From an uncultured Muribaculaceae bacterium (GTDB taxonomy: Bacteria > Bacteroidota > Bacteroidia > Bacteroidales > Muribaculaceae): DNA of 64,000 bases. Location: assembly GCA_904501735.1 (NCBI GenBank), contig CAJGBY010000002.1, forward strand, positions 124,001 to 188,000, written 5' to 3'. Numbering within the stretch: position 1 is the first letter of the stretch; each line of letters begins with the position of its first letter. Under the pieces are notes generated by a model. It made no database searches. It was given only the letters and a program-made list of their open reading frames with translations, and was not told the origin of the DNA. Below, in pieces: positions 25,832 to 34,632 of the stretch. The position numbers were made by a program, and so were the translations under genes.

Positions 25832-26989
25832 TTATTTAAATACATGTTGATACCAAGACAATGTTTTGTAATAATTCTCATTTACTCCATCTGGCGAAGT
25901 GCTACCAAGAACATAAGTCGATAGACCAGAATATTTTTCTGAATCTATGTTCAATCTGTTGAAAATGCTTGGCGTGGCAGCTTTGTATAAGATAGTTTTG
26001 TTCAGCATGTCGTTAAATTCTGACTTTAATGCGTCCAATTTTGCGCCATCTTCATCAGCCTTAGGGTCAAATGTGTTGTAATATTGTTTGAAATCATAGA
26101 ACAAATAGGGTGAAGATTCCTTATACACTTGTAGCATTGAAAAATCCTTAGTCCCTTCGCCAATAGCATTCATTGACTTACAAATCAATGCCAAGTCATT
26201 TAACATAGAACAATCTATGAGAGAAATTGTGCAAGTTCGCGCCGAACCAGTTTTCTGATTGTATTTTTGATATGTATTATCGCAAACTATCGAAAGCTCT
26301 AAATCGTCAGCAAAGAAACACGAAATATTGTTGGCATAATCCATTCCATCTTTTGGAATTTCTGTCGTGCTACCAATAAAATATTTTGCATCATCTTTCA
26401 ATTCATAAGCCACTTCAACACCACCCATAAAACAAGCATCTGCATAGATGAATTTAAATGTGTTATTTGGGATAGCTTCGGCTAATTCGTCGAGCTTCAT
26501 GGTATTACTATAATCCTCTCCAAAGTCACGAGGAGTGATATTGCTACGAGTCACTAACGAACTTGCCCAACCTGATGCATGCGAACCAAGAACAAGCCCA
26601 TATTCCTTTGCTGGAGCAGTTTTTATAGCATCAGTTATGACCTCTGTCATTCTCTCAACAGTTGTCGATCTAACATCATCAGTGTATGTCTTAATTGTAA
26701 CGCGTTCTATTCGTCCTTTCACCTTCTTGATTTCAAACAAATAGGGTGCTTTAGAATAAGACACATGATATACCAACAATCGACAGTTGTTCATATCGTT
26801 TAGCAATCGTATTGACTCCTCAATTTCAGTAATATCAGAAGCGATACTTGTCGATAATGAGTTAGTTGAAATCAAGTACATTATAATTGTTCTTCGCGTT
26901 TCTTCTTTTGGCTCATCTTTTTCAATACATGATGCAAACAAAAGCGCAAATAGACCAAATATTATTGCTATGTTTTTAAATTTGTTCAT
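25832..26989 (-). CDS. Clostripain-like (C11) cysteine peptidase lipoprotein
   Basis: Residues 1-20 end in a lipobox (ALLFASC), so the protein is lipid-anchored. The catalytic pair of C11/clan CD peptidases is visible: His in LVLGSHASGWASS (about residue 138) and Cys in FIYADACFMGGVEVAYEL (about residue 185). C11 enzymes cleave after basic residues, often after self-activation. Here the length is 385 residues and no propeptide cleavage site is obvious. It precedes an MscS channel gene. Function is probably in surface proteolysis. Confidence 0.85.
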   Translation of the reverse strand: MNKFKNIAIIFGLFALLFASCIEKDEPKEETRRTIIMYLISTNSLSTSIASDITEIEESIRLLNDMNNCRLLVYHVSYSKAPYLFEIKKVKGRIERVTIKTYTDDVRSTTVERMTEVITDAIKTAPAKEYGLVLGSHASGWASSLVTRSNITPRDFGEDYSNTMKLDELAEAIPNNTFKFIYADACFMGGVEVAYELKDDAKYFIGSTTEIPKDGMDYANNISCFFADDLELSIVCDNTYQKYNQKTGSARTCTISLIDCSMLNDLALICKSMNAIGEGTKDFSMLQVYKESSPYLFYDFKQYYNTFDPKADEDGAKLDALKSEFNDMLNKTILYKAATPSIFNRLNIDSEKYSGLSTYVLGSTSPDGVNENYYKTLSWYQHVFK

Positions 26990-27116
26990 TTCACGAGAAT
27001 ATTAAAATCGTACAAAGATAGTTAATTTTATTGGCAATTTTGATGATAGTTATCTTAGTGAAACTAATTATAAGTCCATTTAACAACTTTAATGCAAAAA
27101 ATCACTTGATTATTAC

Positions 27117-27124
27117 TATCTTTG
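27117..27124 (+). promoter_or_regulatory. -7 box upstream of tgt
   Basis: TATCTTTG, 17 bp before the tgt start codon. No TTG was found at the right distance for -33. Confidence 0.4.
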
Positions 27125-27141
27125 TAAATTATTTATAAGAT

Positions 27142-28272
27142 ATGAAATACGAATTAAAAGCAACCGACCAAAATAGTAAGGCGAGAGCTGGTGTGATTTA
27201 TACTGATCACGGTGCTATTGAAACGCCTATTTTTATGCCTGTTGGCACATTAGGTAGTGTCAAAGGTGTTCACATGCATGAACTTGAGGAAGATATTAAA
27301 GCGCAAATAATTTTGGGTAATACTTATCACCTTTATTTGCGTCCAGGTATGGAAATCATCGAACAAGCAGGTGGTTTGCATAAGTTTAATGGTTGGAAGA
27401 AACCAATACTTACCGATAGCGGTGGTTTCCAAGTGTTTTCACTTTCTTCTAACAGAAAACTAATAGAAGAAGGTGCTTATTTCAGAAGCCATATCGATGG
27501 TTCTAAGCATTTGTTTACACCTGAGAATGTTGTAGATATTCAAAGAACTATCGGTAGCGACATAATGATGGCTCTTGACGAATGTCCTCCTGGTACATCT
27601 GATTACGATTACGCAAAGAAGTCTTTGGCTCTAACCACAAGATGGCTAAAAAGAGGTTGGGATCATTTTAATGCAACTTTGCCAAAGTACGGGCATTCAC
27701 AAGCATTTTTCCCAATCGTTCAAGGTTGCGTTTATCCTGATTTGAGAAGAGATTCAGCTAAGTTTGTAGCTGATTTAGGTGCCGAAGGTAATGCAATCGG
27801 TGGATTGGCAGTAGGTGAACCAGCCGAAAAGATGTACGAGATGATTGATGTGGTAAATGAAATTTTGCCCGAAGACAAGCCTCGTTATTTGATGGGCGTA
27901 GGTACTCCAGCCAATATTCTTGAAGCTATTGAGAGAGGTGTCGATATGATGGACTGCGTGATGCCTACTCGTAACGGTCGAAACGCGATGCTTTTCACTA
28001 AGAATGGTATCATGAATATGCGTAACAAGAAATGGGCAAATGATTTCTCTCCACTCGATGAAGATGGTACATCATTTGTTGATAAGGTATATTCAAAGGC
28101 TTATGTTCGTCACTTGTTCGTTAGTCAAGAATTGCTTGCATTGCAAATTGGTAGTATTCACAATTTGGCTTTCTATTTGTGGCTTGTTGGCGAAGCTCGC
28201 AAACACATTATTGCAGGTGACTTTAAGTCTTGGAAGGAAGAAATGATTGTAAATGTAACAAGACGCTTGTAA
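27142..28272 (+). CDS. tgt: tRNA-guanine transglycosylase (zinc site absent)
   Basis: Tgt exchanges guanine 34 of Asp, Asn, His and Tyr tRNAs for preQ1 on the way to queuosine. Active-site motifs are clear: LTDSGGFQVFS, MALDECPPG, FPIVQGCVYPDLR, the substrate loop GGLAVGEP and the nucleophile Asp271 in MMDCVMPTRNGRN. The usual C-X-C-X2-C...H zinc site should lie at about residues 306-318, where this protein reads LDEDGTSFVDKVYSKAY. There is no cysteine after Cys272, so no zinc site of the usual kind can form. Length, 376, is normal. An LptF/G permease gene begins 4 bp after its stop. Confidence 0.94.
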   Translation: MKYELKATDQNSKARAGVIYTDHGAIETPIFMPVGTLGSVKGVHMHELEEDIKAQIILGNTYHLYLRPGMEIIEQAGGLHKFNGWKKPILTDSGGFQVFSLSSNRKLIEEGAYFRSHIDGSKHLFTPENVVDIQRTIGSDIMMALDECPPGTSDYDYAKKSLALTTRWLKRGWDHFNATLPKYGHSQAFFPIVQGCVYPDLRRDSAKFVADLGAEGNAIGGLAVGEPAEKMYEMIDVVNEILPEDKPRYLMGVGTPANILEAIERGVDMMDCVMPTRNGRNAMLFTKNGIMNMRNKKWANDFSPLDEDGTSFVDKVYSKAYVRHLFVSQELLALQIGSIHNLAFYLWLVGEARKHIIAGDFKSWKEEMIVNVTRRL

Positions 28273-28276
28273 TTAC

Positions 28277-29431
28277 ATGATTTTTTTAAAATACATAGAG
28301 AAGATTAAAGCATTATTTACAAAAGGAGGCGAGAACTCAAATCCTTATGTAAAATGGCATCATATAAAGCATTTTGACATATATATTATCAAGAAATTCC
28401 TTGGTACTTATGTGTTCTCAATCTTACTATTGCTTGCTATTGTAGTAATGTTTGACATAAATGAAAAACTTGATGCTGTATTGACTGCACCATGGAAGGA
28501 AACAGTTTTTGATTATTTCATGAACTTCTTACCATATTTTGCTAATCAATTCAGCCCTTTGTTTACATTTATTGCTGTAATCTTCTTTACATCTAAGTTG
28601 GCTGATAATTCCGAAATCATCGCTATGCTTTCGAGTGGAATTAGCTATAAACGATTGATGTTACCTTATTTGGTGTCAGCAACTATTATTGCTTCATTCT
28701 CGTTTGTGCTATCGGCCTATGTTATTCCTCCTGCCAACATTAAGAGAATCAATTACACCAATAAGTGGGTTAAAAACAAGAGTGTTGAATATGGTTCTAA
28801 CATTCAGCTTCAAGTTTCGCCAGGAGTAATCGCATATCTCTCTCGTTACGACAATCGAACTAAAACTGGCTATCGTTTCTCTTTGGAAAAATTCGATAAT
28901 AAAACTCTCAAATCTCGACTCACAGCACAATCAATAAAGTATGACACACTGAATCGATGGGTGTTACAAGATTATTCGATTAGAAATTTCGAGAATCTAA
29001 GAGAGACTATATCGTATGGTACTAAGAAAGATACTATTCTAAATATGGAGCCAAAAGACTTCTTGATTTCAAAGAATGACCAGGAAGTTCTTACTTTACC
29101 TCAATTAAAGAGTTATATAGAACGACAAAAAGATAGGGGAGTCGCTAATATTAAGAATTTTGAAATTGAGATGCACAAGCGTTATGCAATGACAGCAGCG
29201 GCTTTTATTCTTACCATTATTGGTCTTACATTGTCATCTAAGAAGGTTAAAGGTGGAATGGGGGTGAATATCGGTATTGGATTGGTGCTTAGTTTCACAT
29301 ATATCTTATTTACGACTATCACTTCCACATTTGCTATCTCAGGATACACTTCACCAATGGTTGCAATGTGGATACCCAATATAGTATATACAATAATTGC
29401 TATTTATTTATATCGAAAAGCAGCTATGTAA
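28277..29431 (+). CDS. LptF/LptG family permease
   Basis: YjgP/YjgQ-type membrane proteins form the LptBFG transporter that extracts lipopolysaccharide from the inner membrane. The 384-residue protein opens with about 35 cytoplasmic residues, then membrane segments near 41-63, 77-100 and 129-155. A periplasmic beta-jellyroll follows (about residues 165-295), then three more segments near 300-320, 330-350 and 358-378. The motif IIKKFLGTYVFSILLLLAIVVMFD is characteristic of the family. Whether it acts as LptF or LptG cannot be told. It is coupled to tgt. Confidence 0.88.
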   Translation: MIFLKYIEKIKALFTKGGENSNPYVKWHHIKHFDIYIIKKFLGTYVFSILLLLAIVVMFDINEKLDAVLTAPWKETVFDYFMNFLPYFANQFSPLFTFIAVIFFTSKLADNSEIIAMLSSGISYKRLMLPYLVSATIIASFSFVLSAYVIPPANIKRINYTNKWVKNKSVEYGSNIQLQVSPGVIAYLSRYDNRTKTGYRFSLEKFDNKTLKSRLTAQSIKYDTLNRWVLQDYSIRNFENLRETISYGTKKDTILNMEPKDFLISKNDQEVLTLPQLKSYIERQKDRGVANIKNFEIEMHKRYAMTAAAFILTIIGLTLSSKKVKGGMGVNIGIGLVLSFTYILFTTITSTFAISGYTSPMVAMWIPNIVYTIIAIYLYRKAAM

Positions 29432-29450
29432 TCTGTATTGTATAGGATAA

Positions 29451-29490
29451 AAAATAAGGCAGTAGAGTTCCAATTCTACTGCCTTATTTT
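29451..29490. terminator. Bidirectional terminator
   Basis: AAAATAAGGCAGTAGA and TCTACTGCCTTATTTT are perfectly complementary over 16 bp around an 8-nt loop. It lies between the converging permease and MFS genes. Confidence 0.9.
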
Positions 29491-29507
29491 GTTTATGGAT
29501 TATTGTT

Positions 29508-31169
29508 TTATTTGATGTTTGGTTCTTCAAGACCAAGACCTTTCTTGTTATCAACAGCCTTAAGGATGAAACCAAGGATAAGTGCTGCAACACCAAGTGC
29601 TGCCAACATTACCAATGGAGCTGTGTAATCGTAAGAAATTGCTGCTTGTTCTGGAGTGATTGTACCATTTTGTAGTCCTAATACAAGTTCTGGATTTGTT
29701 TTATCAAGAACCTTACCAATTAGAAGAGGGAACAACCATAGACCAATGTTTTGGATCCAGAAAATAAGCGCATAAGCACTACCAATAATCTTTGCATCTA
29801 CCAACTTTGGTACACTTGGCCATAGTGATGCAGGAACCAATGAGAAGCTTGAACCTAGTACAAGGATTGTCAAGTAAGCTACGATGATACCACCTACTGG
29901 GCTACCCTTGAACATTGGAAGTACAAACGCAAATGTAAGGTGACATGCAATAAGAAGTAGTGAACCTAAGATAAGCATTGAAGCAGCTTTACCTTTGTGG
30001 TCAACATAGCTACCAAGAATAGGAGTAATACCTACTGCAAGCAATGGGAATACTGCAAACACTGTTTCAGCGCTTTGACGCATATAACCCATATAGCAGA
30101 ATACAACCAATGCTGCTACAGCTACTACAAGTAGTGAATATTTAGTTGCTTTCTTCTGTGAGAAATTAATTGCAAATGCAGCTGCGGCTACAATAAGCAT
30201 AATACCATATTGAACAATTGTTACTGTATTAGTTGCCCAGAATGAATCAGCAGGAACTTCAGTGAATGTTAGGTTACATTGTAGCATATTTACAGCATAT
30301 TTTTGGAATGGGAAAATAGCTGAGTAATATAGTACACATAGCAATGCTACCAACCAGAAACCGCTACTTGTAAGGATTTTGCCAAGGTCTTTAAGTTGGA
30401 ATGGATCGTCTTTATCTTCTGCTTCGCCTGTTTGTGAATCCAATTTCTTATCCATGAAGAAATATACGATAAACATAATAAGTGCGATCATCAAAAGAAC
30501 TACACCAAATGCTACTGATCTTGATACATCGATATCACCACCAAGTTTAGCGAATACTGGTGAGAAAATCATACAAGTTGCTACACCAAGGCGTGCAAGT
30601 GCCATTTCTGAACCCATTGCCAATGCCATTTCACGGCCTTTAAACCACTTTACAATACCGCGTGAAACAGTAATACCTGCCATTTCAACGCCACAACCGA
30701 AAATCATGAATCCGATTGCAGCAAATTTAGCTGATGCTGGCATACCTTGATAGAATGGAGAAATACCAAGTTCGTCAAATCCTGGTATATAGTTTAGATT
30801 TTCGTTGAACCATTGTTCCAACGAGCTGCCCATAAATCCTTCAGTTACTGCATACCAGTTAATTGTTGCACCAATTAACATTACAGCACCCGATAGAACG
30901 GCAGTAAATCGTACTCCCATTTTGTCAAGGATAATACCTGCAAAAATAAGGAAGAATACGAATACATTAAGGAATGTTTCAGAACCTTGCATTGTACCAA
31001 ATGCAGTAGAGTCCCAACCACGAGTAGATTGCATCAAGTCTTTAATTGGAGATAGAATATCCATAAAGATGTAGCTAAAGAACATAGCCGATGCCAAAAG
31101 CAGTAGTGCGGTCCATCGCATAGCTGCTGAATCTCGCAATGTTGCTGTGATTTTGTTTGATGTTGTCAT
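29508..31169 (-). CDS. Major facilitator superfamily transporter
   Basis: The 553-residue protein has about twelve membrane segments, beginning at residues 18-38 (WTALLLLASAMFFSYIFMDIL). It also has a long periplasmic loop near residues 105-145, a charged central cytoplasmic loop (about 235-260, KKLDSQTGEAEDKDDP) and an MFS-type motif GREMALAMGSEMALARLG. A second half-repeat begins near residue 265. Substrate cannot be read from the sequence. Nearest relatives I can suggest are Bacteroidota MFS carriers resembling nitrate/oxalate-type (NarK/OFA) transporters, with low certainty. It lies 35 bp behind dnaG and may be co-transcribed. Confidence 0.82.
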   Translation of the reverse strand: MTTSNKITATLRDSAAMRWTALLLLASAMFFSYIFMDILSPIKDLMQSTRGWDSTAFGTMQGSETFLNVFVFFLIFAGIILDKMGVRFTAVLSGAVMLIGATINWYAVTEGFMGSSLEQWFNENLNYIPGFDELGISPFYQGMPASAKFAAIGFMIFGCGVEMAGITVSRGIVKWFKGREMALAMGSEMALARLGVATCMIFSPVFAKLGGDIDVSRSVAFGVVLLMIALIMFIVYFFMDKKLDSQTGEAEDKDDPFQLKDLGKILTSSGFWLVALLCVLYYSAIFPFQKYAVNMLQCNLTFTEVPADSFWATNTVTIVQYGIMLIVAAAAFAINFSQKKATKYSLLVVAVAALVVFCYMGYMRQSAETVFAVFPLLAVGITPILGSYVDHKGKAASMLILGSLLLIACHLTFAFVLPMFKGSPVGGIIVAYLTILVLGSSFSLVPASLWPSVPKLVDAKIIGSAYALIFWIQNIGLWLFPLLIGKVLDKTNPELVLGLQNGTITPEQAAISYDYTAPLVMLAALGVAALILGFILKAVDNKKGLGLEEPNIK

Positions 31170-31204
31170 CTCTGTTTTTGTTTTTTATTTGATTAATATT
31201 GTTT

Positions 31205-33370
31205 TTAATTTTTGGGGTTTACAACTCTATCACCAAGATAACTTGCTAAATGCTTTCTAATATCATACAACTCCTGTAGTGATTTGAGTAATTCAAGCGA
31301 TTCTTGCGAATCGGTTGTTGTAATTAATGCTTGTTGTAGCTCTTTGATATGACATTGTATAAGCGCGTCCTTCAAGTTGTATAAAGCTTGTGGTATTAAT
31401 ACATCTAATTTTTCAACATCATTCTTTAGAACTCCATATCTTGAATGTATCTTACTAAGCAAATGCTTTTCTTGAATCAATTCAAAAGCTGTTTTACGCA
31501 CTTCATTGTCAAGATGCGAAGATAGTTTCTTTTCAAGATAGTAAATTTGGAATTCATTTCGCTTTGTTAGAGCATCATATTCTATTTGTGTATTCAATTC
31601 TCTTTCTTTTTGCTCGATTTCTTGAATAGAAAGAATTGATTCGCGTCTTATCTTGTTAATTCCTTCGTTTAGCGCTATTTCTTTTTCTTTAGTCAACTCG
31701 TCATCAAAAAATGCTAAATCAGTTTCATACTCATTCAAGTATTCTTTGCATATTGAGAAAATCTTCTCAAAAATAGGGTGGGTGAATGTTATATCATCAA
31801 GCGCTAGTTCTTCAGAGACATAACTTAATAAGGACATTTTCTTATCAGATGAATCTTCTGCACAGAAATCAATCATTCCGTACTTTACAACATATCTAAT
31901 TATATCCTTTTCATACGGATATAATATTTTAGCAAACGAACTATCAGAATTTTGCTCTACTTCATTATTTTTATTTGCTACATCAATGGTAGGTACAGGA
32001 ATAACTTCCTCTATTACCTTATTTTCTTCTTCTGATGTTTTCTTCTGCTTCTTTTCATATTCCTTTTGTTTGTTTGTAGCAATTTTCTTTGATATTTCAC
32101 GCAAAAGGATTTCTTCATCTACACCAAATAATTCACTACATTCTTTAGTGTAAATTGATCGTTGAATTTCAAATGGAATTAATGCTATTGACGATACAAC
32201 ATCACCTACAACAGCTGCTCGTCTTATTGGATCATCTTTAACATTATCAAGCAACATTTGCTTCATGAAGCGAATGAAATCCACTTCATTATTGTCGATA
32301 TATTCCTGAAATTCGGTTGCATTATGCTTTTTAGAGAAGCTATCTGGGTCATCTCCATCAGGCAAAAGTAAAACTCGCACATTAATACCTTCAGGTAGCA
32401 ATAGATTAATTGCTTTTAATGCCGCTTTTATACCCGCACTATCACCATCATACATTATTGTAACATTCTCCGTAAAACGGTGAATCATGCGCACTTGATT
32501 TGGTGTTAGTGCAGTACCTAATGATGCTATTGTATTATCAAATCCTGCTTGGTGCATTGACACTACATCGGCATTACCTTCTACAAGATAACATTTGTTT
32601 TGCTTTACTATAGCATGCTTTGCCTGATATAAACCATAAAGTTCGTTACCTTTAGTGTAGATTATAGACTCAGGCGAATTTACATATTTTGCTTGGTCAT
32701 TTTTAAGCGTTCTAGCACTAAATGCGATGATTTTACCGGCAACATTTAGAACAGGGAACACTACACGACCTTTGAATCTATCATATCCACCACCTCGCTT
32801 ATCATCAATACATAAACCAGTGTCGAAAAGATACTTTTTGTTATAGCCCTTAGCTGTTGCCGTTCTGAATAGGTCATTACTATTATCTAATGAGTAACCT
32901 AAACGGAATTTCTTAATAATATTCTCGCTAAAGCCTCTTTCATAGAAGTAAGACATACCTATGTCTTGACCTTCTTGTGTGTTGAAAAGATTATTCTCAA
33001 AGGATTGAGTTGCAAATTCGTTCACTATGAGCATACCTTCACGCTCTGATTGTGCAGCCTTTTCCTCGTCGGTCAATTCTTTCTCAATTACTTCGATATG
33101 ATATTTTTTTGCTAAGTATTTTAATGCTTCGTAGTAAGATAATTGCTCATGCTCCATTATGAAATTAACAGGGCTACCACCTTTACCACAGCTAAAGCAA
33201 TGACAAATTCCTTTTGTTTTAGATACACTAAATGATGGCGTGCGTTCATTGTGGAATGGGCACAAACCAACATAGTTCACACCTCTGCGGCGCAAACTAA
33301 CAAAGTCAGATACTACCTCTACAATGTCGGCAGCATCAAGAATTCTAGCAACGGTTGCTTTATCAATCAT
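31205..33370 (-). CDS. dnaG: DNA primase
   Basis: DnaG lays down RNA primers at the replication fork. The N-terminal CHC2 zinc finger is complete (CPFHNERTPSFSVSKTKG, then CHCFSCG), followed by the RNAP-like catalytic core with VVFPVLNVAGKIIAFSAR. The TOPRIM domain has LVEGNADVVSMHQAG and MYDGDSAGIKAA. The C-terminal third (about residues 430-721) is charged and helical and diverges from the E. coli helicase-binding domain, as usual in this phylum. At 721 residues it is of normal length. A -7-like CAAAGTTA lies 8-16 bp before the start. Confidence 0.95.
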   Translation of the reverse strand: MIDKATVARILDAADIVEVVSDFVSLRRRGVNYVGLCPFHNERTPSFSVSKTKGICHCFSCGKGGSPVNFIMEHEQLSYYEALKYLAKKYHIEVIEKELTDEEKAAQSEREGMLIVNEFATQSFENNLFNTQEGQDIGMSYFYERGFSENIIKKFRLGYSLDNSNDLFRTATAKGYNKKYLFDTGLCIDDKRGGGYDRFKGRVVFPVLNVAGKIIAFSARTLKNDQAKYVNSPESIIYTKGNELYGLYQAKHAIVKQNKCYLVEGNADVVSMHQAGFDNTIASLGTALTPNQVRMIHRFTENVTIMYDGDSAGIKAALKAINLLLPEGINVRVLLLPDGDDPDSFSKKHNATEFQEYIDNNEVDFIRFMKQMLLDNVKDDPIRRAAVVGDVVSSIALIPFEIQRSIYTKECSELFGVDEEILLREISKKIATNKQKEYEKKQKKTSEEENKVIEEVIPVPTIDVANKNNEVEQNSDSSFAKILYPYEKDIIRYVVKYGMIDFCAEDSSDKKMSLLSYVSEELALDDITFTHPIFEKIFSICKEYLNEYETDLAFFDDELTKEKEIALNEGINKIRRESILSIQEIEQKERELNTQIEYDALTKRNEFQIYYLEKKLSSHLDNEVRKTAFELIQEKHLLSKIHSRYGVLKNDVEKLDVLIPQALYNLKDALIQCHIKELQQALITTTDSQESLELLKSLQELYDIRKHLASYLGDRVVNPKN

Positions 33371-33404
33371 ATCTTGTGCAAAGTTAATAAAAATATGCGC
33401 TAAA

Positions 33405-33440
33405 AGAAAAAGTCGGGCTATTGAAACCCGACTTTATTAA
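33405..33440 (-). terminator. Terminator of the muropeptide-salvage operon
   Basis: AAAGTCGGG and CCCGACTTT (33409-33417/33427-33435) pair around a 9-nt loop. On the minus strand the stem is followed by TTCTTTTAG. It lies between the epimerase gene and dnaG. Confidence 0.75.
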
Positions 33441-33458
33441 ATATTTTATGGTGCTTTT

Positions 33459-34598
33459 TTATTCTTTTCCTTTGATGATTGAAACACCAAGACCTGGCTT
33501 ATCTGCTGGAATTACCTTACCATCGATAAATGATAGACCTTCGAAACGGTCGTTTGCAATCAATACATTACCATCAAGGTCGGTAAAATCAACCATTGGA
33601 GAAAGTTGTGCAGCTGCAGCGATTGCACATGAAGTTTCAGTCATACAACCCAACATAACCTTCATGCCAAGTGATTTAGCCAAAACAGCCATCTTATATG
33701 CTTCGTGCAAACCAGTACTCTTCATCAACTTGATATTGATACCATCGTAAACACCCTTAAACTTGATTACATCAGGTAAGCGTTGGAATGCTTCGTCAGC
33801 AAATATTGGAAGTGGGCTGCGTTCGCGAAGCCATGCTGTTTCGTCAATCATTTCCTTTGGAAGTGGTTGTTCAACGAACAAACAGTTTTTGTCAGCAAGC
33901 CAATTACACATTTCCAATGCTTCTTCCTTAGTGTCCCAACCTTGATTAGCGTCTACACACAAAGGACGATCAGTTGATTTGCGAATAGTTTCAATAAGTT
34001 CCTTATCACCAGGAACACCCATCTTAACCTTCAACACCTTGAATGCTTCAGATTCTTTGATCTTTTGTTGAACCACTTCTGGTGTGTCATTACTAATTGT
34101 GAATGAAGTAGGGTGGATGTTTTCCAATGATAGTCCCCAAATCTTATACCATGGTTGACCCATAATCTTACCAAGCAAGTCGTGCAATGCAATATCAATA
34201 GATGCCTTTGCAGCACGGTTATTTGGAGCAACTGAGTCTACATAAGAAAGAATTTCATCCATTCTAAATGGATCAGTGAATTGAGCCAAGTCAAGTGAGT
34301 TCAAGAAAGTTGTTACACTTTCTACACTTTCACCAAGATATGGAGGCATAGAAGCTTCACCATAACCAACAATTCCGTCATATTCTAATTCAACTTGTAC
34401 ACCTGGTGTAGTTGTTCTACTTGATTTTGCCAAGTTGAAAGCATGTTTCAATTTTAGTTCGTAAGGTTTGAATCTGAGTACAAGATGACCAGATTTTTCA
34501 GTTTTCTTAGTACTGCAACCGAAAGCTGATAATGACACCAATGAAGATGATGCAATTAAAGCAGCTCCTGAGCCCAATAAAAATTTTCTTCTATCCAT
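33459..34598 (-). CDS. Dipeptide epimerase (L-Ala-D/L-Glu type), exported
   Basis: These enolase-superfamily enzymes convert L-Ala-D-Glu from peptidoglycan to L-Ala-L-Glu. The catalytic Lys pair is in VLKVKMGVPG. Metal ligands are Asp in CVDANQGWD, Glu in FVEQPLPKE and Asp in IFADEAFQR, with the second Lys base in INIKLMKSTG. Specificity cannot be proved from the sequence but fits the neighbours. The N-terminus MDRRKFLLGSGAALIASSSL has a twin-arginine motif followed by a possible lipobox (AFGC), so the enzyme is probably exported folded and lipid-anchored, unlike the cytoplasmic E. coli YcjG. It is the last gene of a three-gene operon. Confidence 0.88.
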   Translation of the reverse strand: MDRRKFLLGSGAALIASSSLVSLSAFGCSTKKTEKSGHLVLRFKPYELKLKHAFNLAKSSRTTTPGVQVELEYDGIVGYGEASMPPYLGESVESVTTFLNSLDLAQFTDPFRMDEILSYVDSVAPNNRAAKASIDIALHDLLGKIMGQPWYKIWGLSLENIHPTSFTISNDTPEVVQQKIKESEAFKVLKVKMGVPGDKELIETIRKSTDRPLCVDANQGWDTKEEALEMCNWLADKNCLFVEQPLPKEMIDETAWLRERSPLPIFADEAFQRLPDVIKFKGVYDGINIKLMKSTGLHEAYKMAVLAKSLGMKVMLGCMTETSCAIAAAAQLSPMVDFTDLDGNVLIANDRFEGLSFIDGKVIPADKPGLGVSIIKGKE

Positions 34599-34632
34599 GT
34601 TATATTAGGTTTTAGTTAAAAGTATTATAAAT

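Noticed and set aside
33421..33977. Plus-strand open frames opposite the epimerase gene
   Set aside because: Shadows of a conserved gene; no promoter or family match.
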